Part shown: one piece after another, positions 1 to 5,411 of the stretch | Layout: each line of letters starts with the position of its first letter | Numbering within the stretch: the first letter of the stretch is position 1 | Assembly: GCA_947173865.1 (NCBI GenBank) | Contig: CAMWGS010000150.1 | Location: 1-5,415 of the forward strand | Direction of reading: 5' to 3' | Length of the DNA: 5,415 nucleotides | Source of the DNA: an uncultured Ruminococcus sp. | GTDB lineage: Bacteria; Bacillota; Clostridia; Oscillospirales; Ruminococcaceae | Position numbers and translations under genes: made by a program | The notes under the pieces: generated by a model | Told to the model about the DNA's origin: nothing | The model's input: only the letters and a program-made list of their open reading frames with translations | Databases searched by the model: none

Positions 1-82
1 TAAGTAAATATGGAGAAATATGAAATAATTCACTTTATTTTGACATATTTTTCATTATATTTGCCAGTAGTTAAAAAATACC

Positions 83-119
83 GCACATTTTTTGTGCATA
101 TTGCACAGGTAAAAACCTG
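83..119. repeat. Cluster of three overlapping short inverted repeats
   Basis: Three small perfect inverted repeats overlap here. GCACA (83-87) pairs with TGTGC (93-97) across five T's. TGTGCA (93-98) pairs with TGCACA (102-107) across TAT. CAGGT (106-110) pairs with ACCTG (115-119) across AAAA. The first two share the TGTGC arm, so as RNA they would be mutually exclusive. They lie about 30-60 bp upstream of the -35 box of the 147-175 promoter. That position fits a protein-binding operator or the tail of an upstream transcript better than a leader structure of this operon. Stems of 5-6 bp are weak and chance is a real alternative. Confidence 0.35.
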
Positions 120-146
120 AGTAATAATTTTTAAACAGGATTCCGC

Positions 147-175
147 TTGACAAACTGTACATAAAACAGTATAAT
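147..175 (+). promoter_or_regulatory. Consensus sigma-A type promoter
   Basis: TTGACA at 147-152 and TATAAT at 170-175 are separated by exactly 17 bp. Both hexamers match the housekeeping consensus at every position. Transcription would start near 181-184, giving a leader of roughly 27-30 nt to the ATG at 211. The region is A+T-rich on both sides. This is the only strong promoter I can see on the + strand, so it probably drives all four genes through luxS. Confidence 0.85.
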
Positions 176-195
176 AATTAAATATAAATATCATG

Positions 196-201
196 AAAGG
201 A
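196..201 (+). promoter_or_regulatory. Ribosome binding site that decides the start at 211
   Basis: AAAGGA sits 9 nt before the ATG at 211. The alternative in-frame ATG at 193 has no purine-rich site before it. It would also lie only about 10 nt from the expected transcription start, so 211 is favoured. Confidence 0.65.
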
Positions 202-210
202 CTGAACCGA

Positions 211-849
211 ATGAAAGGCTACAGAATAAGTGTTCTCCGTCACGGTATGACCGAAGCAAACGAAAAAGGTATATATATCGGAAAAACAGACCTTCCGCTT
301 TCCGCAAAAGGTGCAAGTGAAATCGCTTCAAAAATTGACGAGTTTGATTATCCGTCAGTTCACAGGGTATATTCCTCACCTCTCAGAAGATGTACAGAAA
401 CAGCCGACATACTATTTCCCGAAACGGAAATTAAAACGGTTGACGACCTGCGTGAACTTGATTTCGGTGACTTTGAGAATAAAAGCGTTGAAGAACTCCT
501 GAACAGCGACGACTATAAAAAATGGCTCAAAGGTGGAATGGCTTCACGTACACCCAACGGTGAAAGCCTTGAGGAAATGACGGCAAGAACTTACAAGGCA
601 CTGCACAATATAATAATTGATATGATGAACGACGGCATAACACACAGTGCGATGATTACCCATGCAGGAATAATATCAAATATGCTTTCATGTTTCGGAC
701 TTCCCAAATATGACCCGAAAACTCTTAACGCACCGTTCGGAGAAGGGTTTGATATTATAGTGACGGCACAGATGTGGCTTAATTCTCAGGCATTTGAGAT
801 ACTCGGCTATTGTCCGTACAATAAAAATTCCGAAGAAACGGTTTATTGA
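211..849 (+). CDS. Histidine phosphatase family protein (phosphoglycerate mutase-like)
   Basis: The 212-residue product belongs to branch 1 of the histidine phosphatase superfamily. These enzymes remove phosphate through a phospho-histidine intermediate. Near the N-terminus is the signature R-H-G-x-T-x-x-N (R10, H11 the nucleophile, G12). It is followed by S-S-P-L-R-R with substrate-binding Arg around 59, L-R-E-L-D-F-G with the acid/base Glu82, and I-T-H-A-G with the second catalytic His151. All core residues are present and the length fits the family. No signal peptide or membrane segment is visible, so it should be cytoplasmic. It is the first gene after the 147-175 promoter. The substrate cannot be read from the sequence. 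CobC-like alpha-ribazole phosphatases, small phosphoglycerate mutases and broad-specificity sugar phosphatases share this motif set, and no cobalamin genes are nearby. The start at 211 was chosen over 193 because of its ribosome binding site and leader length. Confidence 0.92.
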   Translation: MKGYRISVLRHGMTEANEKGIYIGKTDLPLSAKGASEIASKIDEFDYPSVHRVYSSPLRRCTETADILFPETEIKTVDDLRELDFGDFENKSVEELLNSDDYKKWLKGGMASRTPNGESLEEMTARTYKALHNIIIDMMNDGITHSAMITHAGIISNMLSCFGLPKYDPKTLNAPFGEGFDIIVTAQMWLNSQAFEILGYCPYNKNSEETVY

Positions 850-899
850 AATAATGTATATTTTCCTTATTTTGTCACATAATACTCCTGAATAAGTAC

Positions 900-904
900 G
901 GAGG
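900..904 (+). promoter_or_regulatory. Strong ribosome binding site of the membrane protein gene
   Basis: GGAGG lies 7 nt before the ATG at 912 and only 4 nt before an adjacent in-frame GTG at 909. The spacing favours ATG 912. The 62 nt between the phosphatase stop and this start hold no convincing promoter or terminator, which suggests readthrough from the gene upstream. Confidence 0.7.
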
Positions 905-911
905 TGTAGTG

Positions 912-1808
912 ATGAAATTAAGGGAAGTCATAAAATATTCAAAAGATTTGCTGAAAAAACATCGTATCAGTACTATGATTATATGTCTGCTGCCGTTATC
1001 GTCGGAACTTTTTTTCAGGTTTGCCGAAGCAACGGTTTATAGTATAGTGCTGTATTTCGGGGATATAAATCCCCTTTCACTTTTCAGCGGTGAAAATCCT
1101 TTACAGGTTCTTACAACCGTACTAAGTTCTTTGATGAGGTGGTGCATCGGTTCACCTCTTATATATGCGGTTTCGTTCAGGTTGTGCGAAGTCTGCTATG
1201 AAAACAGGCAACGACCGTTCACACCACTTTCGGAAATTTTACTGAACAGAAGAAATTTCTGCAGAAGTCTTGCCGTGTCCCTGTGGACAAAGATAATAGG
1301 GCTTGTTTCACTTGTACCTGTCGGCATCTGCGGAATGACAGCTTATTACTTTATCGTGAACGGAAAAGACACTAACGACCTTTTTATTACAATTCACGCA
1401 ATTGTCTTTACAGTGGTTTCGCTGTTTCTCTGGCTGAATGTAAGAATAACAATGCTTGCCGTACCTTTTTTAATGGCACATTTTCCGCAGAAAAGTGTTT
1501 TTCGCCTTGTATTCGGCTCATTCCGTTTCATGAAGGGCAGACATACCGATATAATGAAACTCTTTTCGTCATATATACTGAAAATGATTCCTGTCGTTTC
1601 AGTTCCGTATCTTATACCAGAAGTAATGACGGCATTTTCACTCAGTATATCCATTTATATAAGGGAGGACGACTATTCTGAAAGAATTAAAATTAATTGT
1701 AGAAGAAACAAAACCAATAACTCTGCAAAACTTCCTTACCGCAAAAAAAGGCGTTTCACAGCGATTACTAAAAAAGCTGAAACGGCAGGATTCAGGGATA
1801 ACTTGTAA
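912..1808 (+). CDS. Multi-pass integral membrane protein of unknown function
   Basis: I do not recognise this protein with certainty. The open frame encodes 298 residues with about five hydrophobic stretches, near residues 19-48, 64-90, 119-149, 157-187 and 217-250. These are joined by short basic loops, such as the Arg-rich one around 112-118. The late segment S-F-R-F-M-K-G followed by a hydrophobic hairpin with Pro-Tyr-x-x-Pro recalls DUF975-type Firmicutes membrane proteins, but this is only a weak impression. The last ~43 residues (from about 256) are basic and non-hydrophobic. They are read from the same DNA that encodes the S4 domain of the next gene in another frame. They are therefore probably an unselected extension caused by loss of the original stop near 1670-1681. 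The true functional part likely ends around residue 255. A regulator, transporter or envelope role cannot be decided. Confidence 0.75.
   Translation: MKLREVIKYSKDLLKKHRISTMIICLLPLSSELFFRFAEATVYSIVLYFGDINPLSLFSGENPLQVLTTVLSSLMRWCIGSPLIYAVSFRLCEVCYENRQRPFTPLSEILLNRRNFCRSLAVSLWTKIIGLVSLVPVGICGMTAYYFIVNGKDTNDLFITIHAIVFTVVSLFLWLNVRITMLAVPFLMAHFPQKSVFRLVFGSFRFMKGRHTDIMKLFSSYILKMIPVVSVPYLIPEVMTAFSLSISIYIREDDYSERIKINCRRNKTNNSAKLPYRKKRRFTAITKKAETAGFRDNL
1663..1680 (+). promoter_or_regulatory. Ribosome binding site before a non-canonical ATT/CTG start
   Basis: GGGAGG (1663-1668) is followed in the pseudouridine synthase frame by ACG ACT ATT CTG. ATT (1675) is 6 nt and CTG (1678) 9 nt after the site; both distances are usable. 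An in-frame TAA at 1660-1662 limits how far upstream the gene can begin. No ATG, GTG or TTG occurs in this frame between that stop and 1837. Confidence 0.6.
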
Positions 1809-2529
1809 TGGCAGACATATCCGCAGTATTGACACAGTGAAAAACGGTGATATAATCATTCTGAAAATTAAAGATACCAGTCTGCTTGAGTCTAATCCAA
1901 TGCTTGACGTTCCGACAGCGTTTGAAAACGAAAATCTTGTTATATTCAACAAATCTGGTGGTATGCCCGTACACCCTTCAATAAAACATCAGGGCGACAC
2001 GCTCGGCAATTTTTTTGCGTCGCTTTACCCTGATATGACTTTCCGCCCCGTCAACCGTCTTGACCGTGACACATCAGGTCTTTGTGTCGTAGCCAAAAGT
2101 GCATATTCCGCAAATCTCCTGCAAAACTGTTGTCAGAAAGTATATTTTGCGGTTGTACACGGAATTACAGACGAATCAGGAACTATAAACGCACCGATTG
2201 CACGTGAGAAAGAGTCTATAATACTAAGGTGTGTCCGTGAGGACGGCAGAAAGGCAGTAACCCACTATAAAAGAATTTATTACAACGAAAAGTATTCACT
2301 TCTTGAAATACATCTTGAAACAGGACGTACTCATCAGATAAGAGTGCATTTTTCACATATCGGACACACTCTCGCAGGTGATGATTTGTACGGCGGTAAA
2401 TGTGATGACATTTCAAGACAGGCTCTGCACTGCGGTATCATTACTTTTACAGAACCTGTAACAAAAGAAATTATTACAATAAACTCGGAATTACCCGATG
2501 ATATAAAAAAATTAATGAAACGGAGTTGA
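1678..2529 (+). CDS. RluA-family RNA pseudouridine synthase with N-terminal S4 domain, non-canonical start
   Basis: This enzyme isomerises specific uridines in rRNA or tRNA to pseudouridine in the cytoplasm. Counting from CTG 1678 it has 283 residues. An S4-like RNA-binding domain spans about 13-62 (L-x-x-F-L, S-Q-R-L-L-K-K-L-K, N-G, V-K-N-G-D-I-I). The catalytic domain follows with R-P-V-N-R-L-D-R-D-T-S-G, in which Asp129 is the expected nucleophile, and with G-R-T-H-Q-I-R-V-H around 216-224. His before R-L-D, usual in the family, is Asn here. Starting at the first standard codon (GTG 1837) would remove 53 residues and most of the S4 domain, so that start is rejected. The reading frame upstream is coherent S4 sequence and is preceded by GGGAGG, so I place the start at CTG 1678, with ATT 1675 (284 residues) nearly as likely. 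It overlaps the membrane-protein frame by 131 nt and is followed 6 nt later by luxS. The exact target uridine cannot be assigned. Confidence 0.88.
   Translation: MKELKLIVEETKPITLQNFLTAKKGVSQRLLKKLKRQDSGITCNGRHIRSIDTVKNGDIIILKIKDTSLLESNPMLDVPTAFENENLVIFNKSGGMPVHPSIKHQGDTLGNFFASLYPDMTFRPVNRLDRDTSGLCVVAKSAYSANLLQNCCQKVYFAVVHGITDESGTINAPIAREKESIILRCVREDGRKAVTHYKRIYYNEKYSLLEIHLETGRTHQIRVHFSHIGHTLAGDDLYGGKCDDISRQALHCGIITFTEPVTKEIITINSELPDDIKKLMKRS
2522..2525 (+). promoter_or_regulatory. Ribosome binding site of luxS inside the preceding gene
   Basis: GGAG lies within the last codons of the pseudouridine synthase, 10 nt before the luxS ATG at 2536. The stop of that gene is 6 nt before the ATG, so luxS translation is probably coupled to it. 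Confidence 0.6.
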
Positions 2530-2535
2530 CCGGTT

Positions 2536-3009
2536 ATGGAAAAAATTGCAAGCTTTCAGGTAAACCACACTAAATTCGGTGTCGGTATGTACATATCAAG
2601 AATTGACGACGATATTGTAACTTATGATATAAGAATGGTAAAGCCGAATGGAAACGTCTATATATCAAATCCCTCACTTCATACAATCGAGCATATTTTT
2701 GCAACATACGCAAGAAGTTCGGCATTCGGCAAAAATGTTATATATGTAGGTCCTATGGGTTGCAGAACAGGCTTTTATCTTCTCACAAGAGGTATATCCC
2801 ACGACAACGCTATAAATCTTGTCCGTGACGCATACACGTATATTTCCGAATTTGAGGGCGAAATTCCCGGATATTCACCGATTGAGTGCGGAAACTATCT
2901 TGAACACGACCTCGAATCAGCTAAAAAAGACGTTATTCCGCTGTTGGAGAAATTAAAGGGATATATCCCCGAAATGCTTGACTATTCGTGGCACTTTGAC
3001 AAAAACTGA
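2536..3009 (+). CDS. luxS: S-ribosylhomocysteine lyase LuxS
   Basis: LuxS cleaves S-ribosyl-L-homocysteine to homocysteine and 4,5-dihydroxy-2,3-pentanedione, the precursor of autoinducer-2. The reaction recycles the by-product of S-adenosylmethionine-dependent methylation. The 157-residue length is typical. All active-site features are visible: H-T-I-E-H with metal ligands His49 and His53 and general base Glu52, the G-C-R-T-G loop with catalytic Cys76, and E-C-G-N-Y with the third metal ligand Cys118. The start M-E-K-I-A-S-F, the x-D-I-R-M segment with Arg33 and F-E-G-E-I-P-G also match the family closely. The protein is a soluble cytoplasmic homodimer in known members. It is the last gene before the terminator at 3020-3055. 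No Pfs nucleosidase, methionine-cycle gene or AI-2 transporter is in the window, so this sequence does not show whether it serves signalling or only methyl-cycle detoxification. Confidence 0.98.
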   Translation: MEKIASFQVNHTKFGVGMYISRIDDDIVTYDIRMVKPNGNVYISNPSLHTIEHIFATYARSSAFGKNVIYVGPMGCRTGFYLLTRGISHDNAINLVRDAYTYISEFEGEIPGYSPIECGNYLEHDLESAKKDVIPLLEKLKGYIPEMLDYSWHFDKN

Positions 3010-3013
3010 AAAC

Positions 3014-3055
3014 AAAAAACGGGTGAACATAGTATTATGTTCACCCGATATTTTT
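3014..3055. terminator. Bidirectional intrinsic terminator between luxS and the lipoprotein genes
   Basis: A perfect 12-bp stem is formed by 3020-3031 (CGGGTGAACATA) and 3036-3047 with a GTAT loop. On the + strand it is followed by ATATTTTT, serving luxS, whose stop is 10 nt upstream. On the - strand it is followed by TTTTTT (complement of 3014-3019), serving the lipoprotein gene that ends at 3064. The T-tract is stronger on the - strand. Confidence 0.9.
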
Positions 3056-3063
3056 ATACATAA

Positions 3064-3735
3064 TTATTCGGCTGTAGTTGTTTCAGAGGATTCAATAATA
3101 TTTCCTTCTGCATCTGTTTCAACAGGTGTCAGTACAAAATCATTCTGCTGTGACTGATAATCATCTACAAAAGCCTGAAAATCGAACGGAGTAAATTCGT
3201 CTACCTTTTTAAGATAAATTTCTGTATTATTTTCAGAACTGATAAGGTAATCACCGTCAAGCTTAAACTGTATTACACTTCCGTTAGCACCGACTATTTC
3301 AATTTCATTTTCACTTATCAGACCCCATGTATAATCAAGCATATCGTCCTCAGTTGCTATTGCCATAAGCGATTCGGAAAGACCCGCAGTGCCGTCCTCC
3401 ATAATATCATACTGATATGATATATACACAGGCATACCCATAAGGTCATCAATTGCTTCACCGTCAACTAAAATCTTCTCGCACTCCCATTTACCAAGAA
3501 AAACAGTAGCATCAGCATCAATGTATTCATGTGTTGTAATTTCTTCCGATGCATACTCAGTTTCTTCTTCTGATAATTCTTCCGTTACGGTTTCTGTTGT
3601 TGATTCTGCTTCGTCCCGAACAGAAACAGACGAGCTTTCAGAAACAGAGCTGTCATCTTTTTTTTCGTCACCGCATGATGAAAAAATGCAGGTTACCGCC
3701 ATGCAGGCAGTTAAAACAGCAAGTAATTTTTTCAT
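3064..3735 (-). CDS. Putative lipoprotein with Ser/Thr/Glu linker and G-K-W domain (paralog A)
   Basis: The 223-residue product begins with a lipoprotein signal peptide: M-K-K, a hydrophobic core, then F-S-S-C with Cys21 as the lipidation site, so it should be anchored to the outer face of the membrane. Residues 22-70 are an acidic Ser/Thr/Glu linker. Residues 79-182 form the domain shared with its two neighbours. It starts F-L-G-K-W-E-C-E-K, has a D-G-T-A turn, Y-T-W-G, E-I-E-I and D-G-D-Y-L, and ends I-Y-L-K-K-V-D-E-F-T. The alternating hydrophobic pattern suggests a small beta-rich, lipocalin-like fold, but that is inference. An acidic tail follows. Cys85 in W-E-C-E-K is kept in paralog B. 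A clear ribosome binding site precedes the start, and the gene is last before the terminator. I cannot assign a function. A surface or stress-related binding protein is possible. Confidence 0.88.
   Translation of the reverse strand: MKKLLAVLTACMAVTCIFSSCGDEKKDDSSVSESSSVSVRDEAESTTETVTEELSEEETEYASEEITTHEYIDADATVFLGKWECEKILVDGEAIDDLMGMPVYISYQYDIMEDGTAGLSESLMAIATEDDMLDYTWGLISENEIEIVGANGSVIQFKLDGDYLISSENNTEIYLKKVDEFTPFDFQAFVDDYQSQQNDFVLTPVETDAEGNIIESSETTTAE
3482..3537. repeat. Near-identical DNA segment shared by lipoprotein paralogs A and B
   Basis: Positions 3482-3537 match 5127-5182 at 52 of 56 bases without gaps. All four differences are transitions (T/C or A/G). The segment encodes Y-I-D-A-D-A-T-x-F-L-G-K-W and nearby residues at the linker-domain junction. 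It is the most conserved DNA among the paralogs and a candidate site for recombination or gene conversion. The broken middle gene keeps only the first part (CACTCCCA at 4117-4124). Confidence 0.8.
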
Positions 3736-3742
3736 AATAATT

Positions 3743-3749
3743 CTCCTTT
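3743..3749 (-). promoter_or_regulatory. Ribosome binding site of lipoprotein paralog A
   Basis: On the - strand AAAGGAG is read 7 nt before the ATG at 3735. The stretch GGAGAATTATTATG is nearly identical to that before paralog B (GGAGAATAATTATG), showing that the duplicated unit included the leader. The 45 nt between the remnant's TGA and this start contain no terminator. Confidence 0.85.
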
Positions 3750-3780
3750 GTATTATTCAGTAAAAACGTCTGATTTTCCG

Positions 3781-4232
3781 TCATTCATTTCCGAAACCTA
3801 AAGCTTCACAGTCAGCGTACGTAAATTCATCAACAGGTGCAAGAAAAATCTGTCCGTAATCGTCGGTAGTTTTTAGATATCCGTCGTCAAGTTCAAGCGA
3901 CATCACATTACCCTGAGACAACATGATTTCAATTGTATTATCCCCTATTACATTCCAGACATAATCAATTCCGTTCTTGCTTTTTCGGCACTTTCAGTTA
4001 ATCCGTCAGGAAATCTGAAAGTGCCGTCTGCTTTCAATTCGTACTGATACATTGCATATACAGGAAATCCGTCAACATCATATACTTCCTCTCCGCTGTC
4101 AAGTACAAACTTTTCGCACTCCCATTTGCCCAGAAAAGCACTTATATCTGTTTTTTCGGATTCTGTTTCATTTTCCGTATAATTATCTGAATCAGACGTT
4201 GTGAACTCATCAACCTTTACAAGATAAAGCTG
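3781..4232 (-). pseudogene. Remnant of the second half of a two-domain lipoprotein gene (stop codon plus frameshift)
   Basis: Directly after the TAA ending the 4703-4233 frame, the same frame continues Q-L-Y-L-V-K-V-D-E-F, which is the expected last strand of the first domain. It runs on through a Ser/Asp/Glu linker into a second full domain opening F-L-G-K-W-E-C-E-K (F at 4136). That frame hits TAA at 3950-3948. Shifting by one base near 3972-3987, most simply by restoring one A in the A5 run opposite T5 at 3981-3985, recovers G-I-D-Y-V-W, T-I-E-I-M and I-F-L-A-P-V-D-E-F-T. Translation then ends at TGA 3783-3781. The whole gene therefore spanned 4703-3781. With one base restored this is 924 nt, about 307 residues, with two domains (4517-4200 and 4136-3820). 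There is no signal peptide or ribosome binding site of its own, so this half is probably not translated. Confidence 0.85.
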
Positions 4233-4703
4233 TTAGTCGGAATATTCGTCACAAACGATAAGACATTCATCGTCAAAGGTAAGAACAGAGCGGTTTTCAT
4301 AATTTTCGGAATCGAAAATTTCTATTTCCGTTGCACTTGAAAGCCTGCTCCAGTTCCATTTAATTTCAGGTTCAGCCAGTTCGGCAGTTCCGTAAAAAAC
4401 TACAGAACCGTCGGCACAAAGTTCAATTCTACAGGCTTCACATACGGGTATATTTAAAAATAAATCAGATTCTTCACCATCAGTTATGAATTTTTCACCT
4501 TGCCACTTTCCGACAAAAACCGACATTTCATCTGTTTCGGAAAATTCAGTTGTTTCTTCTTCCATGACAGTTTCGGCTGATTCGGTTTCACTTTCGAAAA
4601 CAGAAACATCATCTGTAGCAGAAATTTCCTCGTCATGACCGCAAGAAGACAAAAAACAGGCTAAAGACAGGAAAGCAGTCAGAAGTGAAATAAACCTTTT
4701 CAT
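4233..4703 (-). CDS. Truncated lipoprotein, surviving first part of the broken middle gene
   Basis: The open part encodes 156 residues: M-K-R, a hydrophobic core, L-S-S-C with Cys21 as lipidation site, an acidic linker (about 23-60) and a diverged copy of the shared domain from F63 (F-V-G-K-W-Q-G-E-K-F). The conserved W-E-C is W-Q-G here. E-I-E-I is kept and D-G-D-Y-L has become D-E-C-L. Translation stops at TAA 4235-4233, where paralog B has Glu181 (F-D-E-Q-I-Y-L against Y-S-D-stop-Q-L-Y-L). This points to a GAA to TAA change that removes the last strand of the domain. The ATG overlaps the stop of paralog B by 1 nt (TAATG) and has no visible ribosome binding site, so expression would depend on translational coupling. 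A truncated lipoprotein may still be made, but the gene looks to be decaying. Confidence 0.65.
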   Translation of the reverse strand: MKRFISLLTAFLSLACFLSSCGHDEEISATDDVSVFESETESAETVMEEETTEFSETDEMSVFVGKWQGEKFITDGEESDLFLNIPVCEACRIELCADGSVVFYGTAELAEPEIKWNWSRLSSATEIEIFDSENYENRSVLTFDDECLIVCDEYSD

Positions 4704-5404
4704 TATTCAGCAACAATTTCTGTTTCAGGCTCGGGAATTTCAGTTTCACTGTCGGAAACAGCTTCCGTATCGATTGAAGTTTCTTCACCGAGTTCAAAAC
4801 TGTTCATAAATTCTTCAAAGTCAAAAGGTGTGAATTCGTCAACCTTAACAAGATAAATCTGCTCGTCAAAACCTTCCTCAGTTCCTACGAGATAATCACC
4901 GTCAACAGTAAGAAGCATAGCGTCACCGTTTTCATTTACGATTTCAATTTCAGTTTCGCTTACCATGCCCCAAGTATATGTCAGTGACTCTTCCGTACCG
5001 CTGTATTCTGCCATATTGTCTGCCATACTTGCTGTATTGTCATCCTTGATATCAAGCTGGAAAACTGCATATACGGGAATACCCATAAGGTCAGTCATTT
5101 CCTCGCCCTCGACTACCATCTTTTCACACTCCCACTTACCAAGAAAAGCAGTAGCATCGGCATCAATGTATTCACGTGTTGTTTTTTCTGTTTCTTCTTC
5201 GGTTTCCTCATCTGTTTCAGCCTCAGTAGTTTCTTCTTCTGTTGTTTCTTCTGTTTCAGTTTCTGTAGTTGTTTCTTCTTCACTTGATTCTTCTGAAACA
5301 GATGATTCCTTTGAAACAGAGCTTTCCTTTTCTTCATCTCCGCATGATGCAAACATACAAGTCATAGTTGTGCAAGCCATTAAAAGTGCAATTAATTTTT
5401 TCAT
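4703..5404 (-). CDS. Putative lipoprotein with long Thr/Glu-rich linker and G-K-W domain (paralog B)
   Basis: The 233-residue product starts with a lipoprotein signal peptide ending F-A-S-C-G, with Cys21 lipidated. Residues 24-76 are an extreme low-complexity linker of Glu, Thr and Ser, longer than in paralog A. The shared domain spans 87-192: F-L-G-K-W-E-C-E-K, I-P-V-Y, Y-T-W-G, T-E-I-E-I, D-G-D-Y-L and Q-I-Y-L-V-K-V-D-E-F-T. It is followed by P-F-D-F-E-E-F and an acidic tail rich in Glu, Ser and Thr. The two intact paralogs match almost residue for residue at Y-I-D-A-D-A-T-x-F-L-G-K-W-E-C-E-K. It is the first of the three lipoprotein genes in transcription order. Its promoter lies beyond the window edge, although its ribosome binding site is just inside. 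The product should sit on the outer membrane surface, with the domain held off the membrane by the linker. Function is unknown. Confidence 0.88.
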   Translation of the reverse strand: MKKLIALLMACTTMTCMFASCGDEEKESSVSKESSVSEESSEEETTTETETEETTEEETTEAETDEETEEETEKTTREYIDADATAFLGKWECEKMVVEGEEMTDLMGIPVYAVFQLDIKDDNTASMADNMAEYSGTEESLTYTWGMVSETEIEIVNENGDAMLLTVDGDYLVGTEEGFDEQIYLVKVDEFTPFDFEEFMNSFELGEETSIDTEAVSDSETEIPEPETEIVAE

Positions 5405-5411
5405 AATTATT

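Noticed and set aside
40..61. A second promoter with TTGACA at 40-45
   Set aside because: The only TATAAT-like hexamer (56-61) is 10 bp away, too close for a functional spacer.
1..146. A SAM- or SAH-type riboswitch or other structured leader for the luxS operon
   Set aside because: This stretch lies upstream of the mapped promoter, lacks the expected conserved cores, and contains only short A+T-rich inverted repeats.
193..210. ATG 193 as the phosphatase start
   Set aside because: No purine-rich site lies before it and it would be about 10 nt from the expected transcript start. ATG 211 has AAAGGA at a good distance.
885..903. Hairpin hiding the ribosome binding site of the membrane protein gene (CTCC 885-888 with GGAG 900-903)
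   Set aside because: The stem is 4 bp with an 11-nt loop and does not extend on either side, so it is too weak to count as regulation.
1837..2529. GTG 1837 as the start of the pseudouridine synthase
   Set aside because: It cuts through the S4 domain, has no ribosome binding site, and ignores 53 upstream residues that clearly continue the domain.
3521..3763. Ser-rich + strand open frames opposite the lipoprotein genes
   Set aside because: They are antisense shadows of the Glu/Ser/Thr linker codons and have no ribosome binding site or recognisable domain.
4233..4235. Readthrough or recoding of the TAA in the middle lipoprotein gene
   Set aside because: TAA is the tightest stop codon and is not used for selenocysteine. 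The nearby frameshift in the same gene points to ordinary decay.
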